Source: Acidobacteriaceae bacterium (GTDB taxonomy: Bacteria > Acidobacteriota > Terriglobia > Terriglobales > Acidobacteriaceae). Taken from it: 15,691 nt of DNA. The notes under the pieces are model-generated. The model saw only the letters and a program-made list of their open reading frames with translations, had not been told where the DNA came from and did not search any database. Positions 5,600 through 12,596 of this stretch are shown in pieces. Location of the stretch: positions 19,940 to 35,630 of the forward strand of contig PLKY01000419.1 of the NCBI GenBank assembly GCA_003140785.1. Direction: 5' to 3'. Both the position numbers and the translations under genes were made by a program. The stretch's first letter is position 1. The number at the start of each line of letters is the position of its first letter.

Positions 5600-7123
5600 T
5601 CAATCGGTCTTTTCGGCGTTCCGCGCTCTCACCTTGAACCAAATCGGCGTGCCTTTGAACCCGAATGCCTCGCGTATCTGGTTCTCCAGAAAGCGTTCGA
5701 AGGCAAAGTGCAGCTTGATATCCCGGTCCGTGAAAAGAACGAAAGTTGGCGGCGCCACCGCTGCCTGGGTCATGTAGAAAATCCGGATGCGTTTCGACAT
5801 GGGCACCGGCGCACGCTGAAAATCGATTTTGTCCAGGAACCTGTTCATCTGCCCCGTGGTCACGCGTTTGCGCCGCTCGGCCGCCACGGCCTTGACCTCG
5901 TGGAGCACGCGGCTCATTCCCTTCCGATCTGGGCCTGTCATTTCCAGCGCCGAAAGGAAGAGCACGGGCGCATAGCTCAGGTATTTCAGTACCGAGCGCA
6001 GCTGCTTTTCGAAGATCTCGCGGTCCGCCGGCGGTTTGCCATCCGTCCGCCCTGTGGTTACCGCATCCCATTTGTTCACAACGATGATCACACTGCGGCC
6101 GCTCTCGTGCGCGTAGCCGCCGATCGTCGCGTCGCTTGCCGTCACACCTTCAGTCGCATCGAGCACAAGCAGGGCCACGTCCGCTGCTTCCAGATGCCGC
6201 CGGGCCATCACCACGCTCATCTTCTCGGCCATCAAATGCGTCTTGCCCTTGCGCCGAATCCCCGCCGTGTCGACGAAGCGCATCTGGCCGCCCTCGAACT
6301 CGACAACCTCATCCACAGCGTCGCGTGTGGTTCCCGCAATGGGCGAGACAATCGCGCGGCCCGTGCCTGTGAGGGCATTCAACAAAGTGGATTTGCCGAC
6401 ATTTGGCCGACCAATAATGGCGATCGAGGTCTCGTGTTGCTCAAATTCCCCATGCGTCCGATGCAGGGACTTCGCGTCCAGCGAATGTTCTTCGGGCCCC
6501 TCGTGTTCACCGGGCTCCAGCGGCCCACCTTCGAAGATTTCGTTCTCCGTGGCCGACTCGTCTTCGGTTTCGACCTCATCCGCCGGAATCGCCTCCGAGA
6601 TCGCGTCCAGCAAGTCGCCAATGCCCAGGCCGTGCTCGGAGCTGATCGGGTACACTTCGCGAATCCCAAGGCTGCGAAGGTTCTCTGCCGCCAACTCCAT
6701 GGCCTCGCCCTCGACCTTATTTACGGCGAGAAACACGGGTTTTCCGCCGCGCAGCAGTAGCTTCACGAGGTCGTAGTCGGGACTGGCCAGTTCGGTGCGC
6801 ACGTCGACGACGAGAACCAGGGCAGACGCCTCTTCAAGGGCCACGCGGGCCTGATTGTAGATTTCCGTGGGAATCAGCTCCGGGTCGTCGGGAACGATGC
6901 CGCCTGTATCCACAACCCGAAACCGCCGTCCGGCCCATTCATACTCTCCATAAATACGGTCGCGTGTAATGCCAGGCTCGTCGCCCACAATGGATCGGCG
7001 GCTCCGCGTCAGCCGATTAAACAGGGTCGATTTGCCCACGTTCGGACGGCCAACGATCGCCACCAAAGGCAGCGCTTCCGTGCCGGGATGGGTGGGCATA
7101 ACCGATCTGCGATAGTTGGGCAA
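5600..7123 (-). CDS. der: Ribosome biogenesis GTPase Der (EngA)
   Basis: Der has two tandem GTPase domains and a C-terminal KH-like domain, and acts in late 50S subunit assembly. In numbering from the TTG start: domain 1 has GRPNVGKS (25-32), DTGGI (72-76), NKVE (135-138) and SSE (161-163). An acidic, Glu-rich linker of about 50 residues (179-230) follows. Domain 2 has GRPNVGKS (238-245), DTAGI (285-289), NKWD (350-353) and SALE (391-394). The KH-like domain covers about 416-498. The total of about 507 residues is longer than E. coli Der (490) mainly through the linker. Start choice: TTG (7121-7123) has GGGGAG exactly six bases upstream (7130-7135), while the ATG at 7097-7099 (MPTHPGTEALPLVAIVG, 499 aa) has no recognisable ribosome site. 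I chose the TTG, but the ATG remains possible. It is followed on the same strand, after about 160 bases, by ppk2. Confidence 0.95.
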   Translation of the reverse strand: MPNYRRSVMPTHPGTEALPLVAIVGRPNVGKSTLFNRLTRSRRSIVGDEPGITRDRIYGEYEWAGRRFRVVDTGGIVPDDPELIPTEIYNQARVALEEASALVLVVDVRTELASPDYDLVKLLLRGGKPVFLAVNKVEGEAMELAAENLRSLGIREVYPISSEHGLGIGDLLDAISEAIPADEVETEDESATENEIFEGGPLEPGEHEGPEEHSLDAKSLHRTHGEFEQHETSIAIIGRPNVGKSTLLNALTGTGRAIVSPIAGTTRDAVDEVVEFEGGQMRFVDTAGIRRKGKTHLMAEKMSVVMARRHLEAADVALLVLDATEGVTASDATIGGYAHESGRSVIIVVNKWDAVTTGRTDGKPPADREIFEKQLRSVLKYLSYAPVLFLSALEMTGPDRKGMSRVLHEVKAVAAERRKRVTTGQMNRFLDKIDFQRAPVPMSKRIRIFYMTQAAVAPPTFVLFTDRDIKLHFAFERFLENQIREAFGFKGTPIWFKVRARNAEKTD

Positions 7124-7452
7124 AACATTCTCCCCATGGAATTCGACAGCACTGTCGCACCAGGACAACCGCAAATGATAGCCAGCGCGACCGGCGCAAT
7201 CGCGAACGTCTCGAGTTCAGAGCCGCGCGCAGATGGTGCGGAGGATCAGCCCTCGACTTCTCATTGAGCGCGTGGTTCACGCGCCTTCACCAGTCTATCT
7301 TCTTCAAAGAGCTTGCATCCGATTCGACAGCTCCAGCGTCCCCACGGCCCGCTCGGGCGACCCTTAACGACAACGAAAATGAGTCCAGTCTCATAATGCC
7401 GCGGTTAATCTGGCCATTCCGTTGCCCCCTGTTGGTGCGGGAAGGGGACACG
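7124..7452. other. Divergent intergenic region between der and a small plus-strand gene
   Basis: About 330 bases with no supported gene. It contains the der Shine-Dalgarno GGGGAG on the minus strand (7130-7135) and the Shine-Dalgarno AAGGGG of the next plus-strand gene (7442-7447). It also contains a small dyad ATGAG-N6-CTCAT (7379-7394) overlapping a CATAAT hexamer (7393-7398). I see no -35/-10 pair with good spacing on either strand. An in-frame extension of the downstream gene back to 7264 is open, but it has no ribosome site and reads like noncoding sequence. Confidence 0.5.
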
Positions 7453-7710
7453 ATGCATATTCACGGCTCAAACGCGAATAACTACGCAGCCAACCTGCAC
7501 TCTGCCGCGACCGACGTGCGCGCAATCGCCGCTCAGCGTGCTGCCGAGGTGCGCAAACGGCTTTTGAAGAGCGGGCAGAACGTTGAGGTCGAGTTAAGTC
7601 CGGACCAGCTCCTGATGATTCGGCAATGGCTAGGCAATCGAAACGATCAAGGGCAGCCCGACGACCGCGACACCAGTGGCTCCTACGGCAAGGACTCGGA
7701 TTTCGGATGA
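7453..7710 (+). CDS. Small hypothetical protein, 85 aa
   Basis: I do not recognise this family. ATG at 7453 has AAGGGG five bases upstream (7442-7447), which supports this start over the longer open frame beginning at 7264. The protein starts MHIHGSNANN and then has a probable amphipathic helix rich in Ala, Arg and Lys (about 16-42, containing AAQRAAEVRKRLL). A short acidic strand follows (NVEVELSP), then a second helix (DQLLMIRQWLG), and a polar, disordered tail rich in Asp, Gly and Ser. There is no signal peptide, membrane segment or cysteine. The layout resembles small regulatory or anti-sigma-like proteins, but that is only an impression. It lies about 190 bases upstream of the DUF4242 gene on the same strand. 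Confidence 0.7.
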   Translation: MHIHGSNANNYAANLHSAATDVRAIAAQRAAEVRKRLLKSGQNVEVELSPDQLLMIRQWLGNRNDQGQPDDRDTSGSYGKDSDFG

Positions 7711-7902
7711 GCAATCGGCCTTGCGGACGCTCGTGAGCCATTGCATTAAATCAAACGGCATGTGAGCACTGCTAGCCGTTCCCATTCTTACTGTGCCCGC
7801 TCTGAACAAGAATTCAGGAGGTATTCTCGCGATTTCTCTCGGCACAATCGGTTGCGCCTGTGTAAACTACGGCAATTCCGATTCCCCAGGAGATTGTTAC
7901 CT

Positions 7903-8181
7903 ATGCCCAAATACGTCATCGAGCGCGAAATGCCCGGCGCCGGCGCCCTCACCCCGGACCAACTTCAAGGTGCATCACAAAAGTCCTGCAGTGTGCTGCG
8001 CAATCTCGGACCCGAGATTCAGTGGTTGCACAGCTACGTGACAGACAACAAAGTCTATTGCGTCTACATGGCGCCTAACGAAGAGATGATTCGCGAGCAC
8101 GCTACCCAGGGCGGCTTCCCCGCTAACAAAATATCGGAAGTCAAATCGATGATTGATCCCACGACGGCGGACGTGAAATAG
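7903..8181 (+). CDS. DUF4242 family protein (SCO4226-like, possible nickel-binding)
   Basis: A 92-residue protein matching the DUF4242 family from end to end: MPKYVIEREMPGAG at the start, then QKSC (C29), LGPEIQWLHSYV (H43), KVYCVYMAPNEEMIREHA (C53, H66), the GGFPANKISEV segment and a C-terminal IDPTTAD. Family members form small ferredoxin-like alpha/beta dimers; the Streptomyces protein SCO4226 has been described as nickel-binding, but a biological role is not established. The His and Cys positions would allow metal binding, which is inference. The start ATG has AGGAGA nine bases upstream (7888-7893); the open frame extending back to 7762 has no such site. It is followed by a hairpin before dinG. 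Confidence 0.85.
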   Translation: MPKYVIEREMPGAGALTPDQLQGASQKSCSVLRNLGPEIQWLHSYVTDNKVYCVYMAPNEEMIREHATQGGFPANKISEVKSMIDPTTADVK

Positions 8182-8184
8182 GCC

Positions 8185-8208
8185 GGGCTGCGGTTGCAAC
8201 GCAGGCCC
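8185..8208 (+). terminator. Hairpin after the DUF4242 gene (weak terminator candidate)
   Basis: GGGCTGCG (8185-8192) pairs with CGCAGGCCC (8200-8208) with one bulged base and a 7-base loop, starting four bases after the stop codon. No T-run follows, so it may be an inefficient terminator or simply a processing or stability stem in a transcript that continues into dinG. Confidence 0.35.
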
Positions 8209-8276
8209 AGTCGAGTGACCGCTGCCCCAACAACGGACCGGCTTCCTCACTATGATGGAGTGAGCGCCCGGCCCCG

Positions 8277-10292
8277 ATGGCATCCACTGAAACCACAACT
8301 CGCACCCTGCCCACCCTGCACGAGTTCTTCTCGCCGGGCGGCATTTTGTCGCGTTCGCCGCTGCCTTATGAGTATCGTCCCGGCCAGTTGGAGATGGCCA
8401 AGGCCGTGGAGCGCGCTCTCATCGAACGCCGTCATCTGATCGTCGAAGCAGGCACCGGCACAGGTAAAACTCTGGCCTATCTGCTCCCCGCGTTGCGGAG
8501 CGGGCAGCGCGTCATTGTTTCCACCGGGACCAAGGCCCTGCAGGATCAGCTTTATTTTCGCGACATTCCGTTTCTGGAGTCGCTGCTGGGAGATCTGCGC
8601 GTTTGCTATATGAAGGGCCGCGCCAATTACCTGTGCCGCCACAAACTGGTCGCGCTGCGCGATCAGCCGATTTTGTCGGGATTGGAAGAGATTGACCAAT
8701 ACCAGCAGATTGCCGCGTGGGAAAAGACGACCGAGACCGGCGACCGCTCTGAAATTTCCGGATTGCCCGAGTCGAGCGCGCTGTGGCATAAGCTGGATGC
8801 CCGGTCCGACGCCTGTCTCGGCACAAACTGCCCCGACTATCGGCGCTGCTTCATCACAGAAATGCGGCGCAAGGCGCTCGAGTCGGACATCATCATCGTG
8901 AACCATCACCTCTTCTTCGCCGATCTGGCCGTGAAGCAGGAGGCATCGGGTGCACCGGATGTGGGGGTTTTGCCGGAGGCTGCTGCGGTTGTGTTCGACG
9001 AAGCCCACGAGCTGGAGGAAGTGGCTTCGAGCTATTTCGGACTTTCGGTCAGCAATATTCGGTTCGAGGAACTGGCTCGCGACACCGACATGCTGCTGCG
9101 GGGCAAAGAGGGTGCGGAGAGAATGCCTGCTGCGACGCAGCAACTGCGCGAGCGCGCGAGGATGTTTTTTGCCGGTTTACCGATGACTTCCGATGGGCGC
9201 CAGCCCTTTGCCGCACGCGAAGAATTTCTGGAGACTTCGGGCGACCTCTACATGAGTGTGCGCGCCACGCTGAAGCTGATGGAAGCGGAGATGGATCGGC
9301 TCACGGGCGTGGACGAAGCGCCCGGTCTGCGCAAGCGCGTCGCACGGCTCCGTTCAGAGCTCGAGTTTCTGCTCGAGTCGAACGCCAGCAACATGGTCTA
9401 TTGGCTTGAGCGACGTGCGTATGGGGGGACAAAAGACGATGCGGGCTCCCGTGGGGGGATTCGATCCCAATCGAGGACTACATTTCTGCAAGCCACGCCG
9501 ATTGATGTTTCGCAGCTGCTGCGTGAGCTCGTCTTCGAGACCATTCCCACGGTCGTGCTTACCTCGGCGACGCTCACCGTGCAGGGCGGATTCGAGCACA
9601 TCCGTAAACGGCTCGGCCTGAGCGAGGCCCGCGAACTCGTCGTGCCGTCGCATTTTCGCTATGGCGAACAGGCGCTGCTTTATCTTCCGCCCAACATGCC
9701 GGATCCGCGCGATCCCGAGTTTCCCGGGGCCGCAGCCGAGTGTATCCGCCGCGTACTCGATCTGAGCCGGGGCCGCGCCTTCTGCCTCTTTACCAGCTAC
9801 GCGCAGATGCGCGACCTCTACGAGCGACTGTTGCCGGTGCTCGATTTTCCGATTTTGCTGCACGGTACTGCTCCGCGCAAGGCGCTGCTTGAGGAGTTTC
9901 GCGTCACGCCGAACGCGGTTCTCTTCGGCACGTCGAGCTTCTGGCAGGGTGTCGACGTGCAGGGTGAGGCGCTCAGTTGCGTCATTATCGACCGGTTGCC
10001 GTTTGCAGTACCCAACGACCCCGTAGTGCAAGCGCGCATGAAGGCCATCGAAGAAGCCGGCGGCAAGCCCTTCTTCGACTACCAGGTTCCCTCGGCGGTG
10101 CTGACGCTCAAACAGGGTTTCGGCCGACTAATTCGCTCGCTCGAAGATCGCGGCGTGCTGGTGCTGCTCGATCCGCGCATTCGCAAGCAGCGCTACGGCC
10201 AGACATTTCTGAACAGCCTGCCGCCGTATCGCATGACGACGACGATTACGGATGTGGAGAAGTTCTTCGAACAGGGAAGCAAAACCGAGTGA
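8277..10292 (+). CDS. dinG: DinG/YoaA-type ATP-dependent DNA helicase (Fe-S, XPD-like superfamily 2)
   Basis: A 671-residue helicase of the bacterial DinG/YoaA branch, 5'-3' enzymes that unwind damaged or structured DNA using an iron-sulfur cluster. Seen in order: Q-motif-like YRPGQ (33-37), Walker A AGTGTGKT (58-65), motif Ia STGTKALQDQL, four candidate cluster cysteines (C120 in YLC, C180 and C185 in ACLGTNC, C191 in RRC), VVNHHLFF-type segment (208-214), Walker B/DEAH (241-244), LTSATL in domain 2, GVDVQG and motif VI QGFGRLIR (613-620). A Gly-rich insert sits around YGGTKDDAGSRGG before the usual FLQATPIDVS. Unlike some Firmicutes DinG proteins, it has no N-terminal exonuclease domain. 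The start lacks a close Shine-Dalgarno; GGAGTGAG lies about 13 bases upstream. Only 19 bases separate it from the nicotinamidase gene, so the two are probably co-transcribed. Confidence 0.93.
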   Translation: MASTETTTRTLPTLHEFFSPGGILSRSPLPYEYRPGQLEMAKAVERALIERRHLIVEAGTGTGKTLAYLLPALRSGQRVIVSTGTKALQDQLYFRDIPFLESLLGDLRVCYMKGRANYLCRHKLVALRDQPILSGLEEIDQYQQIAAWEKTTETGDRSEISGLPESSALWHKLDARSDACLGTNCPDYRRCFITEMRRKALESDIIIVNHHLFFADLAVKQEASGAPDVGVLPEAAAVVFDEAHELEEVASSYFGLSVSNIRFEELARDTDMLLRGKEGAERMPAATQQLRERARMFFAGLPMTSDGRQPFAAREEFLETSGDLYMSVRATLKLMEAEMDRLTGVDEAPGLRKRVARLRSELEFLLESNASNMVYWLERRAYGGTKDDAGSRGGIRSQSRTTFLQATPIDVSQLLRELVFETIPTVVLTSATLTVQGGFEHIRKRLGLSEARELVVPSHFRYGEQALLYLPPNMPDPRDPEFPGAAAECIRRVLDLSRGRAFCLFTSYAQMRDLYERLLPVLDFPILLHGTAPRKALLEEFRVTPNAVLFGTSSFWQGVDVQGEALSCVIIDRLPFAVPNDPVVQARMKAIEEAGGKPFFDYQVPSAVLTLKQGFGRLIRSLEDRGVLVLLDPRIRKQRYGQTFLNSLPPYRMTTTITDVEKFFEQGSKTE

Positions 10293-10311
10293 GGGAGAAG
10301 TGAGAGAGCGA

Positions 10312-10941
10312 ATGCAAATCAGTCCCCACGACGTCCTCATCGTCATCGATATGCAGAACGATTTCTGCCCCGGCGGAGCATTGGCCGTTGCCGACGGCGA
10401 GGCCGTTATTCAGCCGATCCAACGAATCGCGCCGCACTTCCAGCACATCATCCTCACACAAGACTGGCACGCGTCAGGTCACACTTCGTTCGCGTCGAGC
10501 CATCCCGGCAAGCGGCCCTTCGAGCAGATTGAGTTGGATTATGGTCCGCAGACGCTGTGGCCCGATCACTGCGTGCAGGGCAGCCATGGTGCCGAATTCC
10601 ACCCCGCTCTGCATCTGCCCCAGGCCGAGCTCATTCTGCGTAAAGGTTTCCGGCGCGAGATCGATTCCTATTCGGCATTCTTTGAGAATGACCGCACCAC
10701 CGCGACTGGCCTCGCCGGGTACCTGCGCGAACGCGGCGTCACACGCGTCTTCTTCGCAGGCCTCGCCTATGACTACTGCGTGGGCTACTCAGCGCTCGAT
10801 GCGCGCCGGCTCGGCTTCCCTGCGTTTATCATTCGCGATGCCTGCCGCGCCATCGACCTGAATGGCTCCGCTGCGAAGATCGAAACTGAATTCGCACGGG
10901 CGGGTGTCACCGTTATCGACTCTCCTCGATTTTCTTCCTGA
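10312..10941 (+). CDS. pncA: Nicotinamidase (isochorismatase-like cysteine hydrolase)
   Basis: A 209-residue enzyme that hydrolyses nicotinamide to nicotinate and ammonia, feeding NAD salvage. The catalytic triad is visible: D13 in VIDMQNDF, K111 in LRKGF, and C156 in GLAYDYCVGYSALDA, which also has the cis-peptide region before it. Metal ligands fit D51 and H53 in QDWHASGH and H86 in LWPDHCVQG. Length and motif order are normal for PncA. The start ATG at 10312 follows a purine-rich stretch (AGGGAGAAG about 12-20 bases upstream, then GAGAG closer). The frame is open further back into dinG but has no family similarity there. It probably shares a transcript with dinG. Cytoplasmic. Confidence is high because the DWHxxxH, WPxHC and YCV motifs together are diagnostic for nicotinamidases within the isochorismatase superfamily. 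Confidence 0.93.
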   Translation: MQISPHDVLIVIDMQNDFCPGGALAVADGEAVIQPIQRIAPHFQHIILTQDWHASGHTSFASSHPGKRPFEQIELDYGPQTLWPDHCVQGSHGAEFHPALHLPQAELILRKGFRREIDSYSAFFENDRTTATGLAGYLRERGVTRVFFAGLAYDYCVGYSALDARRLGFPAFIIRDACRAIDLNGSAAKIETEFARAGVTVIDSPRFSS

Positions 10942-10996
10942 TAACGAACAGACCGTACAATCGCAACAGCACGCATTGTGCCCGCTCACAACAACC

Positions 10997-11260
10997 ATGT
11001 CGCGCAATTTCTACATTCTCGCCGCAACGCTCGGGCTCTTCGCGGTCCTTTCCATGGGCATGTCGCTTGTCCCGTCGAGCTTTCAGCCGGGATTGCCGGC
11101 GAATGGATCGCTATGGCGCACCGTGTCCCTCGTCCTGCTGCTCGCCGGCCTTGCATCGGCGCTTATTGGAGTGCTGAGCCATCTTTTCGAACAGGTTGAC
11201 AGGCACAGCGAGGAAACGCGGCAGGCCGCACGGCGTCAACGGCGAAAACCGCACGAGTAG
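10997..11260 (+). CDS. Small two-helix membrane protein, 87 aa, unknown function
   Basis: I do not recognise the family. From ATG at 10997 the protein begins MSRNFYILAATLGLFAVLSM and has one hydrophobic segment at about 5-24 and a second at about 41-62. They are joined by a short polar loop, and a strongly basic tail rich in Arg and Lys follows (about 70-87). By the positive-inside rule both ends should lie in the cytoplasm. No clear ribosome binding site precedes the start, which suggests a weakly translated or leaderless message. The frame is open back to 10862 inside pncA, but that part lacks membrane character. It lies 55 bases after pncA and may be its last operon member. Confidence 0.65.
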   Translation: MSRNFYILAATLGLFAVLSMGMSLVPSSFQPGLPANGSLWRTVSLVLLLAGLASALIGVLSHLFEQVDRHSEETRQAARRQRRKPHE

Positions 11261-11390
11261 ATTGTCTCTGCAACTGGAGAGACGCAGTCGAACAATCCAC
11301 TGGACTCCGCCGGGCGTTCCTGTCGCTCGCAGCCGCAGGCAATAGAATGGGGAGTGGGACTCTTCTCCGCACAGGATCGGGCCAACGCCG

Positions 11391-11768
11391 ATGTACGAAG
11401 TAACAGTAGAGGCGGGTTTTTCTTCCGGACACTATCTCCGCAACTATCAGGGAAAGTGTGAGAATCCCCATGGACACAACTACAAAGTCCGCGTAACTCT
11501 GGCCGGGGCGGCGCTCGATGATTCGGGGCTTCTGCTCGATTTCAAACTGCTCAAACAGGTTCTGCGTCCCGTCATCAGCCGCATCGATCACCAGATGCTC
11601 AACGACCTCGAGCCATTCACCTCGCTTAATCCCTCCGCCGAAAATATTGCCAAGTTTTTTTACGACCAAACAAATGAGCAGCTCAATGGCATGACGCAAG
11701 GGCGTGTGCGCGTGAAGGATTGCACGATCTGGGAGACCGATTCGACGACCGCGACCTACTACGAATAG
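11391..11768 (+). CDS. queD: 6-carboxytetrahydropterin synthase (QueD/PTPS family)
   Basis: A 125-residue protein of the 6-pyruvoyl-tetrahydropterin synthase family. The first visible mark is FSSGHYL with zinc ligand H14. Next comes the motif C23-x3-H27-x-H29 (CENPHGH), which supplies the catalytic Cys and two more zinc ligands. Then DHQMLND gives H67, and IWET gives the pterin-binding E115. The CxxxHxH spacing is the QueD pattern, so the likely reaction is 7,8-dihydroneopterin triphosphate to 6-carboxytetrahydropterin, the second step towards queuosine and other deazapurines. No queC or queE lies in the window, so a different pterin role is not excluded. The upstream AGGATCGGG is only a weak ribosome site. 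I see no preQ1-type leader in the 130 bases before it. It ends nine bases from a convergent gene. Confidence 0.9.
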   Translation: MYEVTVEAGFSSGHYLRNYQGKCENPHGHNYKVRVTLAGAALDDSGLLLDFKLLKQVLRPVISRIDHQMLNDLEPFTSLNPSAENIAKFFYDQTNEQLNGMTQGRVRVKDCTIWETDSTTATYYE

Positions 11769-11777
11769 ATTCGCGAC

Positions 11778-12503
11778 CTACAGAGGTTTGCGTGCGACCA
11801 GAATGCGCAAGGGCGGCCAAGTACCAGTCCAATCCAGGGGACACATCTCCACTTTGAGGCCGGCGCTCGCAAATTCAGCCGCATATTCCTTCATTAGCTT
11901 GTAGTCGGAAATCACAGCCACGCCGCCCGGCTTGAGCACGCGGACAATTTCGCGGCAGGCCTTGGTGCGCCCAGGCCGGTCGTAGATGTTGTGCAGACAC
12001 ACATTCGAAAGCACCACGTCTATCGATCCGTCCGCAAAACTCATCTGTCGCGCGTCCTCGCTCTTGATGGTCGTTTTCTCACCGACATCTTCAAGCGCGA
12101 TATTGGCTTTCAGCGCTTCCGGGCCGTTGCCGGAAAGATCCTCCGCGTTCCAGATATCGATGCCCGTAGCGTGGCCGGTGGTGAGCCGTTTGGCCGCTCC
12201 GATCAGCAGCAATCCGCGGCCCGTGCCCACGTCGAGCACGCTCTCGGCGCCCGTCCAGGCGACCTTGGCCAGTATGCGGTCACGATGGCGAAACTTGCCC
12301 ACCAGCGAATAAAGCAACATCAGCGCGCCGAAGAAGACGAACCAGAGCGCAGGCCACAGGAATCCAGGAGAGAGCACGAACTCGATGTGGGCGATGGTGA
12401 CACGTGGGAAAGCAAGGGCGACGATCAGAAAGAGCGCGCCGGCTATGAAGAAATTGCGAATGACATTGGGCGCGTCGATTCCATAGTTAGGTTTATTGGC
12501 CAT
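11778..12503 (-). CDS. Membrane-anchored class I SAM-dependent methyltransferase
   Basis: A 241-residue protein with two N-terminal hydrophobic segments (about 15-35 and 47-68, joined by a short loop) followed by a Rossmann methyltransferase domain. The SAM-binding motif I is VLDVGTGRG (89-97). An acidic residue closes the second strand in GIDIW (114-118), the motif IV region is IDVVLSNVCLHN (161-172), and VLKPGG (189-194) marks the Methyltransf_11/25-like fold. The last residues form the usual beta-hairpin (ILVARK). The catalytic domain should face the cytoplasm. The substrate cannot be deduced; a lipid, quinone or other membrane compound would fit the anchor. The start ATG (12501-12503) has GGAG seven bases upstream, and the eight codons further back to 12527 are less likely. 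Its stop lies nine bases from convergent queD. An 8-bp dyad lies 32-57 bases upstream. Confidence 0.82.
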   Translation of the reverse strand: MANKPNYGIDAPNVIRNFFIAGALFLIVALAFPRVTIAHIEFVLSPGFLWPALWFVFFGALMLLYSLVGKFRHRDRILAKVAWTGAESVLDVGTGRGLLLIGAAKRLTTGHATGIDIWNAEDLSGNGPEALKANIALEDVGEKTTIKSEDARQMSFADGSIDVVLSNVCLHNIYDRPGRTKACREIVRVLKPGGVAVISDYKLMKEYAAEFASAGLKVEMCPLDWTGTWPPLRILVARKPL

Positions 12504-12534
12504 CGAGTGCTCCAGTGTGCACGGCAACGCGTCG

Positions 12535-12560
12535 TCGAATGAAAGAATCCTATCATTCGA
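12535..12560. promoter_or_regulatory. Perfect 8-bp inverted repeat upstream of the methyltransferase gene
   Basis: TCGAATGA (12535-12542) and TCATTCGA (12553-12560) are exact reverse complements separated by 10 bases. The element lies in the 93-base gap between the exported-protein gene and the methyltransferase gene, both on the minus strand. It could be an operator for a dimeric regulator or a hairpin ending the upstream transcript; there is no strong T-run after it. Confidence 0.45.
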
Positions 12561-12596
12561 ATTGTTCGGGTGAAGAAGAAGCTCGAAGGGGTAAAA

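Noticed and set aside
5591..6760. Long plus-strand open frame (389 codons) opposite der
   Set aside because: It is the antisense of a clear two-domain GTPase. No ribosome site or recognisable domain supports it.
8250..9143. Long minus-strand open frame (297 codons) opposite dinG
   Set aside because: It lies opposite the helicase motifs including Walker A and the iron-sulfur cysteines; its protein shows no family marks and has the composition expected of a codon-position shadow in GC-rich DNA.
11261..11390. Possible preQ1 or other riboswitch before queD
   Set aside because: I looked for a preQ1-type hairpin with an A-rich tail and found none; only a short TCTC/GAGA pairing near 11264-11282 is present.
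11750..11781. Ten-base direct repeat CGCGACCTAC spanning the ends of queD and the convergent methyltransferase gene
   Set aside because: Both copies fall in or at the edge of coding sequence, there are only two, and no mobile or recombination feature accompanies them; most likely chance.
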